12,439 bases of DNA, from contig NZ_JBDIAQ010000100.1 in assembly GCF_039812505.1 (NCBI RefSeq), positions 1 to 12,439 on the forward strand, written 5' to 3'. The translations under genes and the position numbers were made by a program. Within the stretch, counting starts at the first letter, position 1; each line of letters starts with the position of its first letter. Of the stretch, positions 1 through 6,840 are shown one piece after another. A model generated the notes under the pieces. That model did not search any database. It was not told the origin of the DNA and saw only the letters and a program-made list of their open reading frames with translations. Origin of the DNA: Intrasporangium_A sp039812505 (GTDB lineage: Bacteria; Actinomycetota; Actinomycetes; Actinomycetales; Dermatophilaceae).

Positions 1-13
1 CTAGAGTGGGCGC

Positions 14-1465
14 ATGACCGCGCCCGACAAGAGCGTCGCCCTCGTCACCTTGGGGTGCACGCGCAACGAGGTCGACTCGGAGGAGCTGGCCGGCCGCCTG
101 CTCGCCGAGGGGTGGCGCCTGGTCGACGACGCGGCCCGGGCCGACGTGGCGGTGGTCAACACCTGCGGCTTCATCGCCGCAGCCAAGAAGGACTCCATCG
201 ACGCGCTCCTGGAAGCGGCCGAGCTCAAGGAGTCGGGCGCCCGCACCCGCGCGGTCGTGGCGGTGGGCTGCCTCGCCGAGCGGTATGGCGCCGAGCTGGC
301 GGCCGAGCTGCCCGAGGCCGATGCGGTGCTCGGCTTCGACTCCTACCGGGACCTGTCGGCGCACCTGGGCAGGATCCTGTCCGGCGGTCACGTGCCGAGC
401 CACCTGCCCCGGGACCGGCGCCGGCTGCTGCCGCTGAGCCCGGCCGCCCGCCCGGCCGAGGTCTCGCACGTGCCGACCCCCGGCTTCGGCGACGAGCCGG
501 TGGGTCCGGTGCCGCCCACAGGACCTCGGGTCGTCCGCGCGCGTCTCGACGGCGCGCCGTGGGCACCGCTGAAGATCGCCTCGGGCTGCGACCGGCGCTG
601 TGCCTTCTGCGCGATCCCGATGTTCCGTGGCGCGTTCGTCTCGCGCCGGCCCGAGCAGGTCCTCGCCGAGGCCCGCTGGCTGGCCCAGCACGGGGTGAAG
701 GAGGTGTTCCTCGTCTCGGAGAACTCCACCTCCTACGGCAAGGACCTCGGCGACCTCGCCCTGCTGGAGAAGCTGCTGCCGGAGCTGGCCGCCGTCCCCG
801 GGATCGAGCGGGTCAGGGTCTCGTACCTGCAGCCGGCCGAGATCCGGCCCGGACTGCTCGCGGCGATGGCCGACACACCCGGTGTCGCCCCGTACTACGA
901 CATCTCCTTCCAGCACGCCGCCGAGGCGGTGCTGCGCGCGATGCGACGGTTCGGCTCCCGCGCGCACTTCCTCGACCTGCTCGGGCGGGTGCGTGAGCGG
1001 TCGCCGGACGCCGGCATCCGCTGCAACGTCATCGTCGGCTTCCCGGGCGAGAGCGAGGCCGACGTGGCCGAGCTCGAGGAGTTCCTGACCGCGGCCCGGC
1101 TCGACGTCGTCGGGGTCTTCGGCTACTCCGACGAGGACGGCACCGAGGCGGAGACGTTTCCCGGGAAGGTGCCCGACGACGTCGTCGCCGAGCGGCTCGA
1201 TCGGGTCGGCCGGCTGGTCGAGGAGCTGACCGCGCAGCGGGCGCAGGAGCGGGTCGGCGAGGTCGTCGACGTGCTGGTCGAGCAGGTGCCGGGCCCCGGC
1301 GGTGACGGCGAGGTGGTCGGACGGGCGGGCTTCCAGGGGCCGGACGTCGACGGGGTCACGGTCCTGCAGGTCGCCGACTTCTCGCCGGCGCCACGGATCG
1401 GGGACCTCGTGCGGGCCAGGGTGCTCACGAGCGAGGGCGTCGACCTGGTCGCGGTGCCGAGATGA
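14..1465 (+). CDS. rimO: Ribosomal protein S12 (uS12) methylthiotransferase RimO
   Basis: Radical-SAM methylthiotransferase that adds a methylthio group to the conserved Asp of ribosomal protein S12, using two 4Fe-4S clusters in the cytoplasm. The 483-residue protein shows the family architecture: an N-terminal UPF0004 domain with cluster-binding Cys15, Cys51 (NTCG) and Cys86 (GCL); a Pro/Arg-rich linker at about 125-185; the radical-SAM core with C192-x3-C196-x2-C199 (GCDRRCAFC); and a C-terminal TRAM-like region from about residue 405. NSTSYGKDLGD and the FQHA segment after the SAM core favour RimO over MiaB, and the linker resembles that of other actinobacterial RimO proteins. The ATG lies just inside the window edge with a weak purine stretch (AGTGGG) upstream, so the promoter is outside. 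Its stop overlaps the pgsA start by 4 nt (ATGA), implying coupling. Family call is firm; RimO versus another subfamily rests on sequence resemblance from memory. Confidence 0.95.
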   Translation: MTAPDKSVALVTLGCTRNEVDSEELAGRLLAEGWRLVDDAARADVAVVNTCGFIAAAKKDSIDALLEAAELKESGARTRAVVAVGCLAERYGAELAAELPEADAVLGFDSYRDLSAHLGRILSGGHVPSHLPRDRRRLLPLSPAARPAEVSHVPTPGFGDEPVGPVPPTGPRVVRARLDGAPWAPLKIASGCDRRCAFCAIPMFRGAFVSRRPEQVLAEARWLAQHGVKEVFLVSENSTSYGKDLGDLALLEKLLPELAAVPGIERVRVSYLQPAEIRPGLLAAMADTPGVAPYYDISFQHAAEAVLRAMRRFGSRAHFLDLLGRVRERSPDAGIRCNVIVGFPGESEADVAELEEFLTAARLDVVGVFGYSDEDGTEAETFPGKVPDDVVAERLDRVGRLVEELTAQRAQERVGEVVDVLVEQVPGPGGDGEVVGRAGFQGPDVDGVTVLQVADFSPAPRIGDLVRARVLTSEGVDLVAVPR

Positions 1466-2109
1466 GCGGGCCGCCGGGCGACGGGCCCCACCCCCGGCCG
1501 TCGGACTGGAACCTGCCCAACGCGTTGACCCTGGTGCGCGTGCTGCTCGTGCCGGTCTACGGGGTGCTGCTGCTGGACTCCGACGGCACGGACGCGTGGA
1601 CGCGGGCGTGGGCCTGCCTCGTCTTCGTGCTGGCCGCCGTGACCGACGGGATCGACGGGCGCCTGGCCCGTAGCCGCGGCCAGATCACGAACTTCGGCAA
1701 GGTCGCCGACCCCATCGCAGACAAGGCCCTGATGGGCATGGCCTTCATCGGCCTGTCCCTGCTCGGCGAGATCTGGTGGTGGGTCACGATCGTCATGCTC
1801 GCCCGTGAGGTCGGGGTCACCGTGCTGCGCTTCGTGGTGATCCGGTACGGCGTCATGCCGGCCGGCCGTGGCGGCAAGCTCAAGACGATCCTGCAGACCG
1901 TCTCGCTGGGGGCGCTCACCTTCCCCCTGTGGGTCCTGCCCATGGCACCGGTGTGGCGCCTGCTGGCGGACGTCGTGCTCGGCGCGGCGCTGGTGGCAGC
2001 CGTCGCCAGCGGGGTCGACTACGTCTTCAAGGCGGTCCGGCTGCGACGTTCGAGCATCGCGCTGCAGCGGCCCGACCGCACGGCTGACGGTCCCGGTGAC
2101 GGCCGGTGA
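1462..2109 (+). CDS. pgsA: CDP-diacylglycerol-glycerol-3-phosphate 3-phosphatidyltransferase (PGP synthase)
   Basis: Integral membrane enzyme that transfers phosphatidyl from CDP-diacylglycerol to glycerol-3-phosphate, giving phosphatidylglycerophosphate, the precursor of phosphatidylglycerol and cardiolipin. The 215-residue protein carries the complete CDP-alcohol phosphotransferase signature DGx2ARx8Gx3Dx3D, with D65-G66, A69-R70, G79, D83 and D87 and the usual preceding D62. Hydrophobic segments at about 24-38, 50-62, 92-115, 145-160 and 168-185 fit the multi-pass fold. The GRGGKLKT segment (about 135-142) is typical of PGP synthases rather than phosphatidylinositol-phosphate synthases. 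Neighbourhood agrees: a pgsA next to cinA and clgR is the usual actinobacterial order (pgsA3 in mycobacteria). It overlaps rimO by ATGA upstream and cinA by GTGA downstream, so it is probably expressed from the rimO promoter. Confidence 0.94.
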   Translation: MSGPPGDGPHPRPSDWNLPNALTLVRVLLVPVYGVLLLDSDGTDAWTRAWACLVFVLAAVTDGIDGRLARSRGQITNFGKVADPIADKALMGMAFIGLSLLGEIWWWVTIVMLAREVGVTVLRFVVIRYGVMPAGRGGKLKTILQTVSLGALTFPLWVLPMAPVWRLLADVVLGAALVAAVASGVDYVFKAVRLRRSSIALQRPDRTADGPGDGR

Positions 2110-2591
2110 CGTCCGAGCTGTCCGAGCGGGTCGTGGGCCGGCTGACCCAGCGGCACCAGACCGTCGCCTGTGCCGAGTCGCTGACCGCCGGCCTGGTGTC
2201 GGCCACGATCGCCGACACCCCGGGGGCCTCGCTGGTCCTGCTCGGCGGGGTGGTGGCCTACACCGCCCGGGTCAAGATCGACCTGCTCGGCGTTCCGGCC
2301 TCGCTCATCGCCGCGGCGGGGACGGTCGACCCGCGGGTGGCGATCGCGATGGCCGAGTCGGTCCGGGCTCGGTTCGGTGCCACGTGGGGTCTGTCCACGA
2401 CCGGCGTGGCCGGCCCGGGTCCGGCCGAGGGCAAACCGCCCGGCACGGTGCACGTCGGCGTGGCGGGGCCGGGGGGCTCGCGATCGTACGACCTGGGGCT
2501 GACGGGGGACCGGGCCCACGTCCGGCATGCGACCGTGGAGCACCTGCTCAGCCTGCTCGCCACGCGGCTGGACCGGCCGGTGGAAACGTGA
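2106..2591 (+). CDS. cinA: CinA C-terminal domain protein (nicotinamide-nucleotide amidohydrolase, PncC type)
   Basis: A 161-residue stand-alone version of the CinA C-terminal domain (PF02464). Family members deamidate nicotinamide mononucleotide to nicotinate mononucleotide in pyridine nucleotide salvage. Visible motifs are the AESLTAG signature at 23-29, containing the presumed nucleophile Ser25, the GGVVAYTARVK segment around 47-57, and STTGVAGPG around 97-105 near the active site. The N-terminal MoCF-like domain of full-length CinA (COG1058) is absent, which is common for this gene in actinobacteria. The start is GTG and overlaps the pgsA stop as GTGA, which favours this start through translational coupling. 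The historical name refers to competence-induced protein; nothing here indicates competence. Enzymatic activity is inferred from the family. Confidence 0.9.
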   Translation: MTSELSERVVGRLTQRHQTVACAESLTAGLVSATIADTPGASLVLLGGVVAYTARVKIDLLGVPASLIAAAGTVDPRVAIAMAESVRARFGATWGLSTTGVAGPGPAEGKPPGTVHVGVAGPGGSRSYDLGLTGDRAHVRHATVEHLLSLLATRLDRPVET

Positions 2592-2610
2592 GATGCGCGA
2601 GCGGACCGAC

Positions 2611-2630
2611 GGGGTACGGTAGGGGATACG
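2611..2630 (+). promoter_or_regulatory. Candidate clgR promoter (-10 region)
   Basis: In the 72-nt gap between cinA and clgR a slightly A/T-richer stretch contains TACGGT (2615-2620) running into TAGGGGATAC. Either TACGGT or an overlapping hexamer fits an actinobacterial -10 element. No clear -35 is seen. The gap plus this element suggests clgR has its own promoter rather than relying only on read-through from rimO-pgsA-cinA. Confidence 0.35.
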
Positions 2631-2663
2631 GCACGGCTCGCAGGCGGCTCGGAGGAGGACGAC

Positions 2664-2966
2664 ATGACCCTGTTGCGACGCGAACTCGGCGACGTCCTTC
2701 GCGAGCGCCGGCAGGCGCAGGGGCGCACGCTGCGCGAGGTCTCGGCCTCGGCGTCGGTGTCCCTCGGCTACCTCAGCGAGGTCGAGCGCGGTGAGAAGGA
2801 AGCGTCCTCCGAGCTGCTGGCCTCGATCTGCGGTGCCCTCGCCCTGCCGTTGTCGCAGGTGTTGATCGACGTCTCCAGCCGCATGGCGGAGTCGGAGGGC
2901 CTGGCGGCTACGGTGCCGCTGCCCGTTACCACTGAAACAGCCGTGGTGTCGGCCTCGGCTGCCTGA
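2664..2966 (+). CDS. clgR: XRE-family transcriptional regulator ClgR (Clp gene regulator)
   Basis: A 100-residue DNA-binding protein with one N-terminal XRE/Cro helix-turn-helix spanning about residues 4-60 (the TLREVSASASVSLGYLSEVERG region holds the recognition helix). Size, sequence and position between cinA and DUF3046/recA match ClgR, the activator of clpP1P2, clpC and other protease genes in Streptomyces, Corynebacterium and mycobacteria. The C-terminus ends in Ser-Ala-Ala; in Streptomyces, terminal Ala-Ala of ClgR and PopR targets them to ClpP proteases, so conditional proteolysis of this protein is a reasonable inference. A strong Shine-Dalgarno (GGAGGAGG, 2651-2658, 5 nt from ATG) fixes the start. 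The beta-lactamase-like gene starts 14 nt after its stop and is probably cotranscribed. In M. tuberculosis the gene after clgR is pspA-like; that is not so here. Confidence 0.88.
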   Translation: MTLLRRELGDVLRERRQAQGRTLREVSASASVSLGYLSEVERGEKEASSELLASICGALALPLSQVLIDVSSRMAESEGLAATVPLPVTTETAVVSASAA

Positions 2967-2980
2967 CCGAAGGAGCCGCG

Positions 2981-3820
2981 ATGGCGATCTCACCGTTCCG
3001 GACCCTCGAAGAGCACCTCGAGGCCGCTGGGGAACACGGGACCGTGTCGCTGTGGTGGGGTGACCTGGTCGGCGCCCGGTTCGCCCGGCACGCCGACGTG
3101 CCGCACTACGCGGCCTCGACGATGAAGCTGCCCCTGGTGATCGCCGTGCTGCGCAAGGCGGCGCGCGGGGAGATCAACTTGGCCGCACCGGTCGAGGTGC
3201 ACAACATCTTCACGTCGGTGGCAGACGGGTCCCGCTTCTCCGTGGACCCGGCCGGAGACCAGGACGCGGGCACGTGGGCGGCGCTCGAGCACGGCACCAC
3301 CCGCTCGATCCTGCAGCTGTGCGACCACGCGATCACCCACTCGGGCAACCTGGCCGCCAACATCCTGCTGCAGATGGTCGGGCTCGACGAGATCGCCCAC
3401 GTCCTGCACGTCGCCGGCTGCTCGGACCAGACAGTCGTGCGCCGCGGCATCGAGGACACCCGGGCGCGCGAGGCCGGCATCACCAACACCGTGACGGCTG
3501 CCGACCTGGGTCGGCTGATGGCGAGCCTGGCCCGGCACGACACGGCCATGGGCGGTGCCCCGGTCTGTGCCCCGGTCGAGGCCATGCTGAGCCGCTCGCA
3601 GAACCGCGACCAGATCCCGGCCGGGCTGCCGGCCGACGTCACCACGGCGAACAAGACCGGTGAGGTCGACGGTGTCTCGCACGACGTGTGCCTCGTGCGC
3701 CCGGTCGACCGGGCGCCGTTCGTGCTGTCGATCTGCACGACGACCAACCTGTCCCAGACGGCCGCGGCCGCGCTCGTGGCCTCGCTCGCGAAGGACGTGT
3801 GGCGGGTCTCCACCGAGTGA
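2981..3820 (+). CDS. Class A beta-lactamase-like serine hydrolase, probably cytoplasmic
   Basis: A 279-residue member of the beta-lactamase/penicillin-recognising superfamily (beta-lactamase2, COG2367). The three active-site boxes are present: S46-T-M-K49 (SxxK), S121-G-N123 (SxN) and K225-T-G (KTG). The segment from GIED (156-159) to the NTVTAADLGRLM stretch aligns with the omega-loop area, but the canonical class A E-x-x-L-N is not recognisable, so deacylation chemistry like that of a true beta-lactamase cannot be assumed. There is no N-terminal hydrophobic stretch or lipobox, so no secretion signal is visible, unlike enzymes that act on antibiotics or peptidoglycan outside the membrane. 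AAGGAG at 2970-2975 sits 5 nt before the ATG. It follows clgR by 14 nt and is followed by a strong terminator. It may be a peptidase or esterase-type hydrolase; substrate unknown, and resistance should not be inferred. Confidence 0.85.
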   Translation: MAISPFRTLEEHLEAAGEHGTVSLWWGDLVGARFARHADVPHYAASTMKLPLVIAVLRKAARGEINLAAPVEVHNIFTSVADGSRFSVDPAGDQDAGTWAALEHGTTRSILQLCDHAITHSGNLAANILLQMVGLDEIAHVLHVAGCSDQTVVRRGIEDTRAREAGITNTVTAADLGRLMASLARHDTAMGGAPVCAPVEAMLSRSQNRDQIPAGLPADVTTANKTGEVDGVSHDVCLVRPVDRAPFVLSICTTTNLSQTAAAALVASLAKDVWRVSTE

Positions 3821-3921
3821 CGGCGGGTTGCCCCGGGCGCCGGCATCCCCGTCGGCGTCGCGCTGGGGTCTGCTCTCGGTGCGGCGACCCATCCGGGCAG
3901 AGCTGCTGACCACACGTGCTG

Positions 3922-3961
3922 CCGAGGTGCTCCGGTGCCGACGGGCACCGGAGCACCTCGG
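3922..3961. terminator. Bidirectional intrinsic terminator hairpin
   Basis: A perfect 18-bp inverted repeat (3922-3939 with 3944-3961) with a 4-nt loop (GACG) lies between the convergent serine hydrolase and DUF3352 genes, in a 155-nt gap that otherwise holds no recognisable feature. There is no U-tract, as is common for terminators in GC-rich actinobacteria. Its position between two converging 3' ends fits termination in both directions. Confidence 0.85.
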
Positions 3962-3975
3962 TGGTGCAGCCGTCC

Positions 3976-5643
3976 TCAGTTGCCGACGAGGCGCAGCGCG
4001 AAGGTGCTTTCCCCGTCGCCCGTGGCGGAGACGTTGAGCCCCACCGCGCGAAGGGCCTCGAGGGCATCGTGCGCCTCCGGGCCCACCTCCGGAAGGTAGT
4101 ACTTCTCGACCCGGTCGAGATCGACGTAGACGCCACCGGTCATGGTGGCGGTGTCGCCGATCGCGGCCTTGAAGGCCGCGCTGTCGCCGAGCTTGCCGCC
4201 CTGCTCGAGCTTGTCGGTGTACCCCGGGGTGGTGGCGACGTAGAGGCGGTCGCCGTCGACCTTGGTGTCGAGCTGGAGCGCGCCGCCCGAGACGTCCTGG
4301 ATCGAGGTGAGGACCTGCTCGGCGCGCTTCGCGTCGGTGCCGGTCACCTTCAGGCCGACCGTCGGCAGGGCCGAGCCGAAGGCCTGGTCGGGCAGGGCGA
4401 GGGTGAAGGACCTGCCGAGCAGGGTCTTGAGGTCGTCGGGCAGCTTGATCCCGAGCTCGCTCTCGAGCATGGCCGTCACGTCGCTGCCCGAGCCGGCACC
4501 CGGCAGGTTGTCCAGCGCCTTCTTCATCTCGGGCCAGGCACCGTCGACGAGCTGGGCGCCGCCCGAGAGCTGGACCGCACCGACCGTGTCCGCGGGCAGC
4601 GCCGCGAGCTCGGAGCCGTTGCCGTCGACCCGCTTGACCGCAGACTGGCCACGTCCGATGCCGGCGACCTCGACGTACCCGGGGTCGAAGCGCAGGGTCA
4701 GGGCGGCACGTCCCTGGACCGAGTCCAGCGCGGTCCCGCCGAGGGTGGAGCCGGGTGGGTCGACCTCCGTGACGAGCTTGCCGGCGTCGAACCACATGGA
4801 CGCGACGCCCTGGTCTCCCAGGGCTGCCATGTCGCCCGAGAAGGTGGCGTTGCCGGCCAGGCTCCCCTTGTCGAGGGCGGCGAGGGTCGCCTCGCCCTGG
4901 CCCTTCGGGGTCAGCAGGACGTAGCCGTCACGGGTGCGGATGTCGGTCTTGCCCTTCGACTCCGAGCTGCAGTCCGCGAGCCTGGCCAGCGTGTCGCTCG
5001 CCTTGGCCTCGTCGGAGGTCTGCAGGACGACGAGCATGTTCTGCTCGCCGCCGGTCTTGCCGGGGCGTACGGCCAGGCCGGCACGCTCACCGAGCCAGGG
5101 CTTGATGTCCTTGGTGAAGTCGAAGCCGGTCAGGCAGGTGTTGCCGGACTCCTGGACCGCCCGGTCCCACAGCTCCTTGCGCATGTCGTCGGAGCTGAAG
5201 ATGTCCTCTGCCCCCGGGATCTTGTTCAGGAAGCGCACGGCCGCGACCTTCTGCCCGGCCGAGGGGTCGATGTCGAGGCGCACGTACGCGAGCGCGTCCG
5301 CGGGGACGACGTCGGCCGGCTGGGCGCCCCCTCCGGACAGTTTCGCGACACCGAACGCGATGCCGCCGCCGAGGGCGAGCGCGCCGACGAGGCCACCGGC
5401 GATCAGGCCCGTCCGGCGTCCGGACGACCTGGGCGGGCCGTCGTCGCTGAAGGACACCACGGTGGCGTCGTCGGCCGGCCCGGTGCCGCCGGCGGTCTCG
5501 CCCGAGCGGTCGGCCGGGTAGGCGTAGTGGGTCGGCAGGGCCTGGGTGTCGGCCTGCGGGATCGACCGGGTGGGGTCGGGGTCCGAGTCGTGCGGGGTTC
5601 TCCCGCGGGTCGGATCCTGTGCCGGGTCGTGCTGGTCTGTCAT
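3976..5643 (-). CDS. DUF3352 domain protein, single-pass membrane anchored
   Basis: A 555-residue protein of the actinobacterial DUF3352 family (PF11832), function unknown. Residues 1-75 are a polar, probably disordered segment rich in Asp, Pro, Thr and Ser. R76-R77 then precede one hydrophobic segment at about 79-101 (Gly/Ala/Leu-rich), and the conserved domain runs from about 105 to the C-terminus. The conserved entry motif PADALAYVRLDIDP (114-127) followed by GQK is clear. Charge distribution predicts a cytoplasmic N-terminus and an extracytoplasmic domain. Only two Cys, C170 and C225, are seen in that domain and could form a disulfide. The start ATG has AGGGGA about 9 nt upstream (complement of 5653-5658). 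The gene is monocistronic in this window: a terminator hairpin lies at its 3' end and the divergent DUF3046 gene at its 5' end. The role is unknown. Confidence 0.88.
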   Translation of the reverse strand: MTDQHDPAQDPTRGRTPHDSDPDPTRSIPQADTQALPTHYAYPADRSGETAGGTGPADDATVVSFSDDGPPRSSGRRTGLIAGGLVGALALGGGIAFGVAKLSGGGAQPADVVPADALAYVRLDIDPSAGQKVAAVRFLNKIPGAEDIFSSDDMRKELWDRAVQESGNTCLTGFDFTKDIKPWLGERAGLAVRPGKTGGEQNMLVVLQTSDEAKASDTLARLADCSSESKGKTDIRTRDGYVLLTPKGQGEATLAALDKGSLAGNATFSGDMAALGDQGVASMWFDAGKLVTEVDPPGSTLGGTALDSVQGRAALTLRFDPGYVEVAGIGRGQSAVKRVDGNGSELAALPADTVGAVQLSGGAQLVDGAWPEMKKALDNLPGAGSGSDVTAMLESELGIKLPDDLKTLLGRSFTLALPDQAFGSALPTVGLKVTGTDAKRAEQVLTSIQDVSGGALQLDTKVDGDRLYVATTPGYTDKLEQGGKLGDSAAFKAAIGDTATMTGGVYVDLDRVEKYYLPEVGPEAHDALEALRAVGLNVSATGDGESTFALRLVGN

Positions 5644-5700
5644 CTGGTGCTGTCCCCTGTGATGGCTGAGACCCGGACGGTCGTGCCGGGTCTTGGCTGG

Positions 5701-5706
5701 ACTGTA
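5701..5706 (-). promoter_or_regulatory. Candidate -10 element for the DUF3352 gene
   Basis: On the minus strand TACAGT (complement of 5701-5706) lies about 57 nt upstream of the DUF3352 ATG in a divergent intergenic region and fits a TANNNT -10 box. No convincing -35 sits at 17-18 nt. A weak assignment based on position and hexamer only. Confidence 0.3.
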
Positions 5707-5819
5707 CCGAAAGTGGGCCGCGGTTCCGCCGTGTTTGTGCCGGTTTCAGGCCCTCGGCGACCATGAGGTTGCCCACATGCCACCCTCGGTCCGGGACGGG
5801 TGCCCGAAGCCCCGCGTGG

Positions 5820-5825
5820 CAGACT
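5820..5825 (+). promoter_or_regulatory. Candidate -10 element for leaderless DUF3046 transcript
   Basis: CAGACT ends 6 nt before the ATG at 5832, and no Shine-Dalgarno is visible between them. A -10-like hexamer ending about 6-7 nt before the start codon is the usual arrangement for leaderless mRNAs in actinobacteria, so transcription may begin at the A of the ATG. The hexamer deviates from TANNNT at its first base. Confidence 0.3.
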
Positions 5826-5831
5826 CGAACG

Positions 5832-6080
5832 ATGCGGATGAGCCACTTCTGGGCCCTCATGCGGGACGAGTTCGGAGCCGGCTACGCCGACTCGCTGGCG
5901 CGCGACCACGTGCTCGGGGCGCTGGGGGACCGGACCGTACGCCAGGCGCTCGAGCACGGGGTGCCGCCCCGGACCGTCTGGGAGGCGTTGTGCGAGGACA
6001 TGGACGTCCCCGAGTCCCGGCGGCTGGGCCGGGACGCCCGTGAGGCGCGGGGGGCGCACGGCGGGCAGGTCGGGTCATGA
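5832..6080 (+). CDS. DUF3046 family small protein
   Basis: An 82-residue soluble protein of the DUF3046 family (PF11248), function unknown, which in actinobacteria is typically encoded just upstream of recA. The conserved opening MRMSHFWALMRDEFG, the YADSLARDHVL stretch (about 18-28) and the VWEALCEDMDVP segment (about 49-60) identify it; the C-terminal 20 residues are a low-complexity Arg/Gly/Ala tail. A longer reading frame extends upstream to 5763, but the added residues are not family-like, so ATG 5832 is chosen; ATG 5838 is a possible alternative. No Shine-Dalgarno is visible, and a leaderless start is plausible. Its stop overlaps the macrodomain ATG (ATGA), so the two are translationally coupled. 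Confidence 0.85.
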   Translation: MRMSHFWALMRDEFGAGYADSLARDHVLGALGDRTVRQALEHGVPPRTVWEALCEDMDVPESRRLGRDAREARGAHGGQVGS

Positions 6081-6595
6081 GTGGGTTTCCCGGGATCAGC
6101 CTGCACCGGGGCGACATCACGACGGACCGCGAGGTCGACGCGATCGTCAACGCGGCCAACCAGTCGCTCCTGGGCGGTGGCGGGGTGGACGGCGCCATCC
6201 ACCGGGCGGCCGGTCCGGCGCTGCTCGAGGAGTGCCGACGGCTCGGCGGGTGCCGGACCGGCGACGCCAAGATCACCGGTGCGGGGCGGCTGCCGGTGTC
6301 GTACGTCATCCATACCGTCGGCCCGGTCTGGCGCGGGGGGACGGCGGGTGAGCGGGCCCTGCTGACCTCGTGCTACGAGCGCACCGTGGAGGTGGCGGCA
6401 GAGCACGGCTGCGCCCGGCTGGCACTGCCCGCGGTGTCGTGCGGGGTGTACGGCTACCCGCTCGACGAGGGCGCCGAGGTCGCCGTCACCACGGTCGCGG
6501 CCGCGATGGCACGGTTCCCGACGGTCGTGCAGGCGCGCTTCTGGCTCTTCTCCGAGGCCACGTATGCCGCTTTCGTCCGGGCGCTCGACGCCTGA
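6077..6595 (+). CDS. Macrodomain protein, O-acetyl-ADP-ribose deacetylase (YmdB-like)
   Basis: A 172-residue single-domain protein, the same size class as E. coli YmdB (177 residues). Family members bind ADP-ribose and hydrolyse O-acetyl-ADP-ribose made by sirtuins, or remove ADP-ribose from proteins. Visible motifs are G12-D-I-T, the N25-A-A-N28 active-site motif, the glycine-rich GGGGVDGAIHRAAG loop (33-46) and SCGVYGYP (121-128) of the phosphate-binding loop. IHTVGPVWRGG (79-88) closely matches the YmdB segment. It starts inside the DUF3046 stop codon and lies directly upstream of the recA promoter region. The macrodomain between DUF3046 and recA is not part of the neighbourhood as I know it in mycobacteria. 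A role in reversing damage-related ADP-ribosylation is possible but only suggested by position. Confidence 0.92.
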   Translation: MSGFPGISLHRGDITTDREVDAIVNAANQSLLGGGGVDGAIHRAAGPALLEECRRLGGCRTGDAKITGAGRLPVSYVIHTVGPVWRGGTAGERALLTSCYERTVEVAAEHGCARLALPAVSCGVYGYPLDEGAEVAVTTVAAAMARFPTVVQARFWLFSEATYAAFVRALDA

Positions 6596-6662
6596 GCCGC
6601 CGGGCGTCCGAGGTGGCGGCGCGCCGGGGTGGTCGGCGTGTCGCGGCTCGCGTGCAACCATC

Positions 6663-6678
6663 TCGAACACGTGTTCGG
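6663..6678 (+). promoter_or_regulatory. LexA-binding SOS box upstream of recA
   Basis: TCGAACACGTGTTCGG matches the actinobacterial/Gram-positive SOS box TCGAAC-N4-GTTCGA at every defined position but the last base. It lies about 174 nt upstream of the recA ATG. A TAGGGT hexamer abuts it at 6680-6685 and could be the -10 of a LexA-repressed promoter. LexA repression and RecA-dependent induction are established for such boxes; binding here is inferred. Confidence 0.9.
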
Positions 6679-6743
6679 TAGGGTGTCCACAAGGTCGATC
6701 GCCGGAGGCACGCCGTCCACAGGGCCGTCCCGTGGAGCACCCG

Positions 6744-6766
6744 GTGTCGGTGGTCCGGCCTAACGT
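6744..6766 (+). promoter_or_regulatory. RecA-NDp (PafBC-type) damage-inducible recA promoter
   Basis: GTGTCGGTG, 8 nt, then TAACGT fits the mycobacterial RecA-NDp consensus TTGTCRGTG-N8-TANNNT at all positions except the first base. In mycobacteria this element is the LexA-independent, PafBC-activated promoter P1 of recA, located downstream of the LexA-controlled promoter, the same order as here. Predicted transcription start is near 6773, giving a leader of roughly 80 nt. Confidence 0.8.
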
Positions 6767-6840
6767 CTGACCCGACAGCGCACGACACGAGCCGTTCGCC
6801 CGAGGGTCGCAGGTAGACGACCGCCCCAGGGACGGCAGAC

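Noticed and set aside
2990..4795. 601-residue minus-strand open frame across the hydrolase and terminator
   Set aside because: It runs through two real genes on different strands and an 18-bp terminator hairpin; composition is Arg-rich shadow sequence.
3916..5766. 616-residue plus-strand open frame opposite DUF3352
   Set aside because: The minus-strand frame has a clear DUF3352 motif, TM segment and RBS; the plus-strand translation is low-complexity and includes the terminator hairpin.
5825..5840. Possible SOS box at the DUF3046 start (TCGAACGATGCGGATG)
   Set aside because: Only the left half-site TCGAAC matches; the right half CGGATG does not resemble GTTCGA.
6793..6809. Possible ClgR site (GTTCGCCCGAGGGTCGC) in the recA leader
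   Set aside because: The left half fits GTTCGCY but the GCG is not at the required 5-nt spacing.
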